Assembly: GCA_045837725.1 (NCBI GenBank)
Contig: JBEWZL010000244.1
Coordinates: 456,225 to 520,224 of the forward strand
Origin: Vermamoeba vermiformis
Lineage: Eukaryota > Tubulinea > Echinamoebida
Direction of reading: 5' to 3'
Length of the DNA stretch: 64,000 nucleotides
Both the position numbers and the translations under genes were made by a program. This document shows positions 46,927 through 57,880 of the stretch, in pieces (position 1 is the stretch's first letter; each line of letters opens with the position of its first letter). The notes under the pieces are model-generated. The model saw only the letters and a list, made by a program, of their open reading frames with translations, was not told where the DNA came from and searched no databases.

Positions 46927-48749
46927 CTACAGTCGGGAGTTTCGTCTGTTTTGGATCTCGACGTAATCCTTGGGTTGAGGACCTAAAAGCAACAATATAA
47001 GTAACATGTCACCACTAACTGCAAATGCTTACCATTGTAGACGGAGGACGGGCGGATCAACTTGTTGTGTTGGCGTTGTTCGATCACGTGCGCGACCCAT
47101 CCAGAAGTACGCGACACAACAAAGATTGGTGTAAAGAAGCTCGTGGGCACACCGCATTGGTTATAAGCGGAGGCACTGTAGAAATCTAATTATGTGATCG
47201 TTAGTAATTGAATTGGATTCTCTGTGATCCGAGTGATCACTTACCCAAATTGGTGAACATTTTTTTCTCGCGCTCCATGACCTGCAATGGTTGTAAGTTC
47301 GTGTTACCATCAATTACAGCGCAATTTCATACCTTGTCAATACGTTCGCTGACAGCGAAGAGCATGGGACTGCCATAAGGTTGCTCGCTCAACTTCTTGC
47401 TCCAAGACTTGATGATAGGACTGCGCGGATCTCCTCGCTTGTAAACACGGTGACCAAAGCCAAAGATCAACTCCTTGCGGTGCAACATATCCAACAGCTG
47501 GTACGCGTTAGGTTAATCGTGGCTCGTGCCCAATAGTAGTAGTCTACTTACACCTTTCTCAGCTTCGTCAGGAGAAGAGAACTTAGCAATCAAGTTCATG
47601 GCGGCTTCGTTGGCGCCACCGTGCAAAGGTCCGCGCAAGGCACCAATCGCGGCAGTGATACAGCTGTGCATGTCTGACAGGGTGGAGGCGACAACACGAG
47701 CAGTGAAGGTAGAGGCTATACATTATTAGAACGAGTGTTAAAAGTTAGTTAATAGAACGGTGTACCGGTGAACTCGTGCTCAGCGTAGAGGATCAACGAT
47801 ACTTCGAAGGTGCGGACGCGGAGCTCATCAGGCTAGTTGTCATTTGTTAATAAAATATACTCTATTGCAGTGTCTAACCAGTTACTTACCTCTTTGTTGT
47901 CGTTGTATAAAAGCTTCAAGAAATTTCTTGCGATAGTGTCGGTGGGCTTGGTTTGTGTGTTAATACGTTGCTTAGAGTGGTGGAAATGGTGCCAATATAA
48001 CAGCGCGGGGCCTTGAACAGCGATCAATCGCTCGCCAATCTTAACACCGGTCGTGGCGTCCATCGCTGATTCCGGTTCGAGTGTCTAACACGTGTTTCAA
48101 TTAATATTTCTATTTTAAGAAGTGTCTGTATTGCGCGGGTACTTACGCCGAGAACAGACACTGTGCTTCTGAGAACATCCTAATATAATAATTTAATGAA
48201 GGTGAGTTCACGAGATGAAGTTCTGTGGATCGTACCATTGGATGCGCGGTGGGTGGAGTATTTTCCAACACGACCTTGAGAGATGCAGGCAGGTCTCTTA
48301 GTGAGGCCATATAGCGAATATAATTATCGAGTTCTGCGCGAGTGGGAAGTTCACCGTGTAACAATAAGTAGGCCACCTCTTCGAAGCACTCACATTTTTC
48401 AGCGAGATCTAAGTATGGTATTTATTATTAAAACAATACTTGGGTGCATATAATAAAATAATAGCATTTCTGTAAAATTATGGCAAAGAAGTAATTTTTC
48501 AAAAATTGGATCGAGAGCGGTACCTCTTGGACGGAAAGATTTTCATTGTGAATCGCAGAAAAGTAATTAAGTAAGGAGGTACTAAATATGAATGCTACGG
48601 ATATCATTATAAAGCTTGGGTTAGCGAAAGTTACCTTTGATGTCGTAGCCGCGATAGTTCAATCCGAGTCCTTGACCCACTGTGCAAATAGCTGACTCGC
48701 CGACTGCAATGCCAGCAAGACCAGCAACAATTTTTTGTTCTTCAGCCAT
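46927..48749 (-). CDS. prpC: 2-methylcitrate synthase / citrate synthase (PrpC type)
   Basis: About ten exons from ATG 48749 to TAG 46927. It follows PrpC closely: VGQGLGLNYRGYDI, CFEEVAYLLLHGELPTRAEL, ASLRDLPASLKVVLE, HPMDVLRSTVSVLG, PALLYWHHFHHSKQRI, LILYAEHEFTASTFTARVVA, GALRGPLHGGANEAAM, FGFGHRVYKRGDPR, FTPIFVVSRTSGWVAHVIEQ and NKLIRPSSVYNGP. The catalytic His (GALRGPLHGG), His (GHRVY) and Asp are in place. PrpC condenses oxaloacetate with propionyl-CoA and usually also acetyl-CoA. The start MAEEQKIVAGLAGIAVGESA lacks a clear mitochondrial leader. It shares a 197-nt promoter region with the folate fusion gene. Confidence 0.9.
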
Positions 48750-48946
48750 TTATATTGCTCTTCGTGTAATCAACAATAAAAAATGAATGATCCGCGCCAT
48801 TATAATTTTTATCTCCTTGTGGAAAAACACACAAACACCGGTGACTTATTCTATAATTAGTGACAAGGCTTTTTGAGGCTCTATGCGGAAATTGGCTATA
48901 ACTTTTCGTCTCCCGATCGCAGTCAGCAATTTCACTCGCAACAATC

Positions 48947-51900
48947 ATGGCGACTAACAACAGAACTATTAAAACCTTGCTTATCGATAATTATGATTCG
49001 TACACCTTTAACTTATTTCAATATTTGGCCGAAGTGAACGGAGAAGAGCCAGATGTAATCTACAATAATCAGTGTGATGCGAATAGAATTTTGCAAGACA
49101 TCAATGGTGGCAAATATGATAATATTGTCATATCACCTGGACCAGGTTTACCCTCCAACGAGCAAGGTACGTTACGCGCGGATTTGAATCTCTCTTCTGC
49201 TTCTTCTGCGTTGTTGTTTATTGCCGTAAACATTGGAACTGAATACACTTAACATTTATATTAATTTGATAGTATTAATCCAGATTTTGGTATTTGCGCA
49301 GCCTTAATCCGTGAAGCCTCCATCCCGATCCTCGGTGTGTGCTTAGGCTACCAAGGTATTGCAGTGCGGTGTCTATACGAGAAGGTCTGTTAATATATTT
49401 GATTAGGCATTGCTCTCGCTTACGGAGCGCAGTTAGCTCCTTCTTCACGAATTGTGCACGGGGAAGTTGGAAGAATGCGGCACAATGAGGATCCTTTGTT
49501 CAAGGACATTCCCAGGCACTTCGATGCTGTGAGGTACCACTCGTGGATAGTGCAAGACCCATTGCCTACTGAGCTCGAGCCTATCGCGTGGTGTGAGGAA
49601 ACGGATCGCGTGAGTGTCTCGCGTACCGATATGTAAGTGCATCGATACTCATCGAGGAAGATGGTAGCTAACTTTTGCTCACAATAGTGTTATGGCATTA
49701 AAGCACAAGTCGAAGCCCTTGTGGGGTGTGCTCTTTCATCCCGGTATGTTCGTCGAGATTTTGTTCGATCTAATCCGCATGGCTAACTTTCAGCTTTAGA
49801 ATCGGTCTGCACGTTGCACGGAAAGCAAATATTAAAAAACTTTGCGTCTTTATCGACAAAAGTTGACGTGCACGCGATACCTCTGTCAGTAACGCCGTTA
49901 GAGCACAAGACGAATACCACACAAGTCAAGTACCTTAAGCACTCAGCAAAATACTTGGCACAACAAACTTCAGCACTTTTTGAGTGTCTCTTTAGCGGAG
50001 CTATTGATACAGAAAGATTTTGGTTGGATTCGTCACGAGCCGAGCCTGGTCTCAGTCGGTTTTCATTCATGGGCACGATGAACGGACCGCACTCGGAAAC
50101 GATGAGGTATCACGTGAACACTAAGAAGCTTATATTATCAACTGCAGGCAACGAGCGGGAGCAGCTGTTGGCCGATGATCAAGATTTCTTTGCGTTCATT
50201 CGGTCCTACCTACGCGAAAAAGGGTACTATCACGATGGTAAGTAACATAGTATTTCGGCTTCATTTCGCTAATTTACGACTAGAATCATTGCCCTTTGAC
50301 CTACAGTGTGGTCTTGTAGGCTATTTTGGATACGAGATGAAGTATGAGTCTTTAGCAACTTCAAACCTTCAGCAAACCTCGACTCTTCCCGATGCTTACT
50401 TGCTGTTTGCTGATCGCATAGTCGTCATTGATCACCAGCTAAACGACATCTATGTTGTTGCACTCTCGTTCTCAGCTGAGAATGAGGCTTGGTTGCATAG
50501 CACACTGGCTCAAATCCAGCAACTCGATGACTCCGCTACTTCAGCTTCAGTCAGCGGAGCTTCCAAGAGTTCCCTTACTGTGAGCCTGCGTGCTGATTAC
50601 AGCACCTATACATGTAAGTCTACAACGTGAGCGAATGTTTAAAGCTAATATGAAACGCGCAGCACAAATCAAGCAATGCCTCAAGGAGATCGAGTTGGGT
50701 GAGAGCTATGAGCTGTGTTTAACCAATCAGCTCGTAGTTGATGGTTGCACTGTGCCGCCTCTCGAATTTTACAAAGCACTCCGCGATGCAAATCCAGCGC
50801 CTTACGCGTCATTCTTCGACTTCAAGACTTTTTCAGTTGTCAGCTCATCGCCCGAAAAATTCATCTCGCTTGACCGTCAAGGATTAGTTGAGTCTAAGCC
50901 AATCAAAGTAAGTCCTATACCTGCCTTTTCAAGCGTGCACTTAACAGGACTCCAGGGAACAATAAAGCGAGGTGCTACGAGTGTCGAGGACGCCGAGTTA
51001 AAGCAGAAATTGCAGACGAGCAAAAAAGACTTTGCGGAGAATTTGATGATCACAGATCTCATTCGCAACGACTTGGGCCGAGTTTGCCAAATTGGGTCTG
51101 TTCGTGTTCCCAAGCTCATGGATGTTGAGAGCTACGCAACAGTTCATCAACTCGTCACCACTGTGCAAGGTCAGATCAGTCCTCACAAGGACGCAATTGA
51201 CTGCTTCAAAGCTGCATTCCCACCAGGGTCAATGACTGGCGCTCCTAAGCTGCGCTCAACGCAAATACTAGAAAGGTAAGTTCTCATGTGGCATATTGAA
51301 TGAAGCTGACTTGAGTGCCAGGTTGGAGGGTAGACCGAGAGGAATCTATTCTGGAGCTATTGGCTACTTCTCGCTCAACCAAACGTGTCACTTTAATGTT
51401 GTTATACGCACAGCTGTCATGCATAACAACTCGATTTCTATTGGCTGCGGAGGTGCTCTTGTTATGGAGTCCAACGCCGATGAAGAATTCGAAGAGATGT
51501 TATTGAAGGGTCGCGCATTGATTAGAACTTTGGCACGATTATCCGGTCAAGATGACGATGTCAGAATAGTTGGCGCAACAAAGAAGGCGGAGTTCAATGG
51601 CGTCAAATACTTGGAGGATCTTTCAACGAAGAGTGGCGCGTTGGATTTATCATTAGACAGAATCAAGCGCGTGCTCTCGCTACTAAATCAGCCGCAAGAA
51701 CAAGTGCCTATGATCCACGTGACTGGCACGAATGGCAAGGGCTCCGTGTGCGCGTACATCTCATCGGTACTCATAGAGAAAGGACTTAAAGTCGGCCGAT
51801 TCACTTCGCCGCATTTGATTCGCTGGCACGAGAGCATTCAAATCAACAACATGGACATCGGCGACGACGAATTTAACGAGCTCTTTTATGAGGTCTATCG

Positions 51901-53606
51901 AGTGACTCAACAGAACAATGCACCGCTGTCACAGTTCGAAGCGCTGACAGTGGCTGCGTACTTACATTTTGCCAAGTCCAAATGTGATGTCAATGTTATC
52001 GAAGTTGGCATGGGAGGCAGAGACGATGCAACAAACGTCTGCAGCTCACCCTTGATGTGCGTCATCACGTCGATTGGCTTGGATCACATGGCATTCTTGG
52101 GCAACACGCACGTGAAGATTGCCGAGAACAAGGCAGGAATCATTAAAACCGGTCGTCCTTGTGTCATATCAGGCACTATTATCACCGAGGCTCGTGAAGC
52201 GATTGCCAAGTACGCTCACAATTTGAATGCGCCGTTGCACATCGTCAACTCTCCAGCCACGTTAATTGACGAGACAAGTCAGCTCGCAGAGTTCGAAGGC
52301 CTGAAATATCGGTTGCCGTTGCTTGGCGAGCATCAATTGATGAACTCAGCATTAGCCATTACCGCACTGCGCTTGTTGAAAGACCACTCTTCGAGCATGT
52401 TGTTCAACCTGACTGATGACGATATCGCCAATGGCATGTACCGAGTGCGATGGCCTGCAAGGTTGCAATTCATCGCGTGGAACAACAAACGAGTGCTAAT
52501 TGACGGTGCTCACAATGAAGAAGGAGGCAGAGCGTTGCGTCGCTTTATCAACAAATTGAAAGCTCCTGATGGCACTGCCATGAAGATCAATTGGATAATG
52601 GGAATGCTATCTTCCAAGGATCACAGCCAATTTTTCAAAGAGACATTAGCACCTGGAGACTCATTGACTATAGTCCCTGTTGCTCCGAACGTTGACTGGT
52701 TATTTACGGCAGATACAAATGTCCTTGTTCAAAAGGCACGAGACATCTGCCCGCAACTGCACGACGTTCACGAGCACGCTAGTGTTTACGAGGCTTTGGA
52801 CTATTTAACTGCAAGACAGGATAGCGATGACTTCAGTCACGCTGCTAATCGTCTAATCGTTGTTTCGGGCTCATTGCATCTGTGTGGCAATGTGCTGGCT
52901 AAGGCGCTTGGTTTCTCATTGCTGGAAACAATGCTGTACGATCCAAAGCTTCAAAACGGCTCGATATTCCTTCTACCTGAACATCTTGCTCGACTGACTT
53001 CCTCAGCTCAGTACTTCAATATTCCCGTCAACGCAGCAAAGATTCAACAGCAGCTGGCTGCTATTGCTTGCACTTGGCATACACCAAAGAGAGTCCGCCT
53101 GTTAGTGCACCCACAGCGCAACAACGAAGTCGAAATTCAAGCGCACGATGTTATCTACGACTTCGATCAGTTTCCTCCATCAAGACTAAAGCTAGCGACA
53201 AGGGCTATCTCCAAACGCAACGTGTTCCTCTACCACAAAACAACACAGAGAGACGTGTATGAAAACGCCAAGCTTGACACCCACAATTGTGGTATGTGAC
53301 TACAGTATAGTTTAACTCGAGTCGAGTTATTCTTATTCTTCGACGACAGATGACGTTATCTTATACAACGAAGAAGGACTAGTTACCGAAACAACAATAG
53401 GCAATATAGCTGTCCGATTCAAGAATGACGCGGTGTGGTACACGCCACCCATCAGCTGTGGAGTGTTGCCGGGTTGCATGAGACAACGCATGCTCGACAC
53501 CGCAGCTCTGACCGAACGCGTCATCACTGTGGACGAGTTGAAGACAGCCGAAGAAATTAAGCTGTTGAACTCTGTGCGTGGTACATGGGGTGGGGTCTTA
53601 AATTAA
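48947..53606 (+). CDS. PabA-PabB-FolC-PabC fusion: p-aminobenzoate and dihydrofolate synthesis
   Basis: ATG 48947 to TAA 53606, about nine exons, about 1,395 residues. (1) Residues about 1-230 are the glutamine amidotransferase PabA: DNYDSYTFNLFQYL, ISPGPGLPSN, nucleophile Cys in GVCLGYQG, and His-Glu in LFHPES. (2) About 235-745 are aminodeoxychorismate synthase PabB: LVGYFGYEMKYE, IELGESYELCLTNQL, FSVVSSSPEKFI, SKPIK-GTIKRG, MITDLIRNDLGRVC, PPGSMTGAPKLRS and SGAIGYF. (3) About 765-1183 are a complete dihydrofolate synthase of FolC type: HVTGTNGKGSVCAYIS, GRFTSPHLI, EVGMGGRDDATNV, LDHMAFLGNT, NKAGIIKTGRP and IDGAHNEEGGRAL. (4) About 1184-1395 are aminodeoxychorismate lyase PabC: LLETMLYDP, the Lys in HKTTQRDVYENA, NEEGLVTETTIGNIAV and GVLPGCMRQRML. 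One frame break near 50610-50635, between ADYSTYT and ERMFKANMK, is the only flaw; all catalytic residues are intact. Confidence 0.9.
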
Positions 53607-54756
53607 TGTGCTCAACGTGCTAGGTAATAACGTATATTTTATTTGATCTGTCGTACTAAATGCTGACCTTACAATCATTAGTTATATTTGGCTCTTTCAT
53701 TGGCTCCGCGTTGTCTTTCAGCATCTAACGAAGTTAGAAGAATATTATGGCAATAAACAAAACAATGTAAAAAAACGACTGTTCCTTAAACGCGATAGAG
53801 CGATGACAGATTTGAGAGCACCTATGATGGGATTTGAAGCATGCATTGATTATAATACTCAATGGCTGCCATTTTTTCAATCATATTGATCTGAGAGGTG
53901 AATACCATTGCCTACAGTTATAGTGCTATAAATGTTGAAGTAAAAAGTTAAATACTTCGGTACCGAAAAGCTCCAGCATTCCATAGCCATTATGGTTGTT
54001 AATAGCAAGATTTGTCATGACTGACTAGAAGAGCTACGTGAATCTTGCTTCTTCTCTATCAAACCAGAGAAAGGTGAGGAGAGAGTGAACTGTGGTGTTG
54101 TTACACAATCAAATACTAATTAAACTCTGCGTGGACCAAAAACCCTGCCCATATGTGAAATCTCTTTCAAATCAGTGAGTAGGACATCAGAGCTTTATGG
54201 TGCATTGATAAATCAATTAGCACCTGATAATTTGCGTTAAGAGACCAATGCAAAACTCTGCAAGGAGACACTGTGCCCAAAGAGGGAGACCTACAAGCAG
54301 TCCTTGAGACAGAAAAGGCAATTGACCAAGAGGAGGAGGCAGCCTTCAACATTGACACAGCAATTGAAGACAACAACAAGACCACACTATTAAAAATAAG
54401 ATGTTTTATGCTAGAACATCAATGGGAAATGTATCGTGTAGTGTCTATTGTAATGTAATAAATTGTCCCAAAGCGTGACGCCAACTTCTTCACAGTCCCT
54501 CTGGCAGCTTCAATGGCAAGCGTGCAACACAAATTCGAGCCGTTTGCTTACCGTGCGTGAGCACTTGCCGCCAAATTTTTTGGATGTGGTCACCCGCCCT
54601 GCCAAAATTTTTGGGTGTGCACTCAGCCCGCCAAAACTCACGTCCCTAATCATCATTAATATACCTTTGGGGTTAAGGTTAAAGGTTGAGGGGTGAAGAG
54701 TCCCTGATTGTATGACGTAAAATAAATGAGTTAGTAGAAGTTTATACTCAGTCAAA
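53607..54756. other. Long intergenic stretch with decayed-looking open pieces
   Basis: About 1.15 kb. It contains a 61-codon frame (54273-54458, MPKEGDLQAVLETEKAIDQE), acid-rich but without a gene context, and two similar GC-richer pieces around 54570-54640 (CGCCAAATTTTTTGGATGTG and CTGCCAAAATTTTTGGGTGT). A short run GGTTAAGGTTAAAGGTTGAG lies at 54671. Nothing can be assigned a function. Confidence 0.35.
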
Positions 54757-55235
54757 GCATCCGAACTTCGGATGGTCAAAAACCAGCTTTGAATAACTGA
54801 TAGCTAGATAGTTAGAGGCATCCGATGTTCGGACGGTTATAACCAGCTATGTACTTCTAATAGCCCATATTCTCCAACAAGGGCATCCGATGTTCGGATG
54901 GTCTAACAAGTAGCTACAAAAACCTAATAGCTCATTTTTGAATGCATAGGCATCCGATGTTCGGATGGTCTAACAAGTAGCTACAAAAACCTAATAGCTC
55001 ACTTTTGATTACATAGGCATCCGAAATTCGGATGGTCTAAAAGTAGCTACAAAAACCTAATAGCTCACTTTTGAATGCATAGGCATCCGAAGTTCGGATG
55101 GTCTAAAAGTAGCTACGAAAACCTGATATCTCATTTTTGAACGTATAGGCATCCGAACTTCGGATGGTCTATAAAGTTGCCTGAAAAAGTTAAAGTCTCA
55201 TTAGAAGGCACAGGCATCCGAAATTCGGATGGTCC
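54757..55235. repeat. Tandem array of eight palindromes, about 65-nt period
   Basis: Eight copies of the 17-nt palindrome CATCCGAANTTCGGATG (variants CATCCGATGTTCGGATG) start near 54758, 54821, 54886, 54951, 55018, 55083, 55150 and 55213. They are spaced 62-67 nt apart by related spacers (AGCTACAAAAACCTAATAGC). The third to sixth units are nearly identical, the outer ones more diverged. The 7-8-nt arms are almost always perfect while the centre varies (C, G, A, TG). The array ends about 70 nt from the stop codon of the CenH3-like gene. Confidence 0.92.
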
Positions 55236-55303
55236 AGTTATTTACATATTAGTAGTTAAATGTACTTTATTTATTAGAAAACAAAGTTAATACAAAAATC
55301 AAT

Positions 55304-57805
55304 TTACTTTTTACCTGCTGCTGCTTTAAGGTAATTTAAGGAGTCTTCTCTCTCCTTCTTCGCTTTGCGGCGCTTGTAATTTGCCAGATCCAGCTTTAAG
55401 TGCTGCATCACTTGGCCAGACCCATTGTGATGCATCTCATATACCAAGAACATGTCTCGGGGCATGACTGTCTCACGTCTGGCATGGATGGCAGCAAGCT
55501 GGGCCATTGCAAAAACATCGCTGATGAAGTACTCAGCACCAAATTGAATAGCCTCCATGGCCGATTTCTGCCAGCGGATTTCTTCGCGTAGCTCAGGAGG
55601 TACGAGGTCCAAAGTGACCTCACGGACGAGTAGCTGAAAGGCTCGTCGACTGATCATGAGCCCTTCTTCGTTTTTGTAATGTTTCATTTCTTTCATAACT
55701 AAAAACATTAAAATTAGCCAAAAAGAATATAGCCGTAAATGTGCAACTTACACTGAGCCCGTTGATGATCTTTCAACTCTTTTTTTTGGCTCGGCGACAG
55801 GGGCCTGTTTCGCTTCTTCGTTTTCAACAAGTCGTGTTTTTGTCGCTGGAAAACCCTGGCCTTAACAGCTTTTGGCAACGCCACCACCGGCTCGGATTCG
55901 AGGGTAAAATTGTCCTCGGGCTCGTCCTCTTGAATATCATCCTTGTCAATGCTCAGCTGCAACTTTGGCTTTGGATAAACCGGATTATCCACTGCTTCGT
56001 GGAAAGGAAGCACCCTCTGTCCAAATTCCTGCGTGCTGAACAGATCGAAACTGCGGCGACTTTCCTCACTGGACTCGCTGGCCTCTTCGTCGGAAACGAT
56101 GACTCTTGTTTTCTAACAATTTGTTAGTTTCGGTATATACTTTACATTACGGCAAACTTACCTTCTTGGGCCTTGGGTTGGCATCTTCATCGTCCGAGTG
56201 CTTGCGTTTACCAAGTGATTGATCTTCGTACTCGGAGACCTGCTCTTTTTTGTTAGCAACGCGTGTTTACGAATTAATTGTCTTACCTCATCACTTGGAA
56301 CTGGGGTGTTATTGTTCTTCCCCTTGCCCTTCTTTTTCTTCTTCGGGCTTGGCGCCGCACCCTCTGTACCATCACCAGCACCATCCTCCGTGGTCTTTGA
56401 GCTCTTTGATTTTTTGGTGGTAGCACTACCCGCCTTTGATTTTTTAGGAGTTGACGTGGCACTATTTGTCTACGATTTAAAAATCAGCTATCTCCGCCCA
56501 ATAGCCATTATTTAAACATACCTTTTGCGCCTTCGATTTTTTGGGAGTTGACGTAGCACTATTTGCCTTCAATTTTAAAAATCAGCTATAGTCGCCCAAT
56601 AGCCATTATTTAACCATACCGTTTGTGCCGTATTCTCAACCTCGGGCTCTCGGTCACTGGGTTCGACTGGGACCTCCTAAAGTAAAAGGTTATATAAAAA
56701 CTATGCCAAATAAATACGCACCACCTGTTCTTCAACCTCATCCATGTTTTCGTCGGTGATGGGAGGTGTTGGTGCTCGGGCAAGCACCTGTGTCGCGTCA
56801 GGGTCCGCACTTCCCAGCTCCACCTCAGGGTCCGCACTTTCACGCTCCGATGCCCCGCGAATGATTTGCGTAGCATCAGGGTCCTCTGAATTGCCTTCTT
56901 CTTCTTGCTGGCCCCTCTCCAAACTCTGGCGATCAGAAGCCTCTTCCCCCGATTGGTGGCTCTGTTCACCATTGGCAGTGCCACCCGTTGTAGCCTGACG
57001 AGCATTACGTGATGGTCGTCTACGGTTAGATCTGCGCTTTGCTGGCGACAGTGACGGCTGTGGATTGGCACCGGCTTTGCCTTTTACTGGCGTCGGAGGC
57101 GGAGCCTTGCCTTTCGCTGACGATGGTGGCGGCGGCGATTTGGCACCAGTCTTGCCCTTTGCCGACGATGGTGACGGCGACGGCGACGGTGGTGGATTGG
57201 CACCGGTCTTGCCCTTTGCTGGCGGTGCTTTGGCGCTAGCCTTTCCCTTTGCCGGCGATGGTGGATTGGCACCGGTTTTGCCTTTTACTGGCGTCGGAGG
57301 CGGAGCCTTGCCTTTTGCTGACGATGGTGGCGGCGGCGATTTGGCACCAGTCTTGCCCTTTGGCGATGCTTTGGCCGGTGCTTGGCGAATTAAGACGCTA
57401 ACCGGATCAGTTAGCCGTTAAAATTAATTACAATTTATTAAAAAATAATTACCTGGTAGTTCCTGCTTGCAATACACCCGGGGCCCTAATATAAGCGTCA
57501 GCGTCGTGCTTTTTATGTAAATAAAATTGTACTTACCTTCTTTGTCGTGGAGAACTACGAGTATTGCCAGATCTACGAAATTAAAAATTAAGTAAGCAAT
57601 TAGAATAAATGATTTCGTTGTAAATATTCTTTCTCATATTTAAAATAAAAATATAATTTAATTTACTTACGTTTCTGGCTGTTGATCTGCGTCGTTTTTG
57701 GATGCGTTCTTATCTCCGGACCTACTCAAATAATTAGTCCCGTATTATATATGTATAACGTCCTGTTTAAACTTACTTTGATTTGCTACCCTTAGATTTG
57801 GGCAT
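55304..57805 (-). CDS. CenH3-like histone H3 variant with about 500-residue tail
   Basis: About eleven exons from ATG 57805 (MPKSKGSKSK) to TAA 55304, roughly 650 residues. The C-terminal 134 residues hold a histone H3 fold: MKEMKHYKNEEGLMISRRAF (alpha-N), QLLVREVTLDL (alpha-1), an extended loop 1 (VPPELREEIR), WQKSAMEAIQFGAEYFISDV (alpha-2) and AQLAAIHARRETVMPRDMFL (loop 2/alpha-3). Three features mark centromeric H3 rather than canonical H3: about four or five extra residues in loop 1, Trp where H3 has Phe84, and Ala where H3 has Thr107. The tail is basic and proline-rich, with repeats of KGKTGAKSPPPPSSAKGKAP, DNA-binding TPKKSK and SPKKKKK motifs, and acidic blocks. A further C-terminal extension of about 40 residues (DLANYKRRKAKKERE) follows alpha-3. 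It most likely marks the centromere. Confidence 0.72.
56440..56625. repeat. Duplicated exon-intron unit inside the CenH3-like gene
   Basis: A unit of about 112 nt occurs twice in tandem (roughly 56428-56535 and 56540-56625). Each copy includes the exon text for NSATSTPKKSK and the following intron with CCCAATAGCCATTATTTAA. The second copy is slightly diverged. The result is two exons encoding the same SPKK-type DNA-binding motif. Confidence 0.75.
57064..57365. repeat. Internal coding repeat of the CenH3-like tail
   Basis: A block of about 97 nt at 57064-57160 recurs almost unchanged at 57268-57365, with a shorter related block between. It encodes KGKTGAKSPPPPSSAKGKAP units. The high GC of this block stands out from its neighbours. 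Confidence 0.85.
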
Positions 57806-57880
57806 TGCGTTTGTGGTATTCAGTTACACGAGCGAAAGTAAAATCTCATTTTTTATTTCTCCTTTTAGACACGACAACGC
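57806..57880. promoter_or_regulatory. 75-nt bidirectional promoter region
   Basis: Only 75 nt separate the start codons of the CenH3-like gene (-) and the acidic protein gene (+). The two genes probably share control elements. No box is recognised. Confidence 0.4.

Noticed and set aside
54665-54700. Telomere-like GGTTAAGGTTAAAGGTTGAGG
   Set aside because: Too short and irregular, with genes on both sides; chance or low-complexity text.
54757-55235. CRISPR-like arrangement of palindromic repeats and spacers
   Set aside because: Spacers are related to each other, no cas-like genes, and the genome is eukaryotic.
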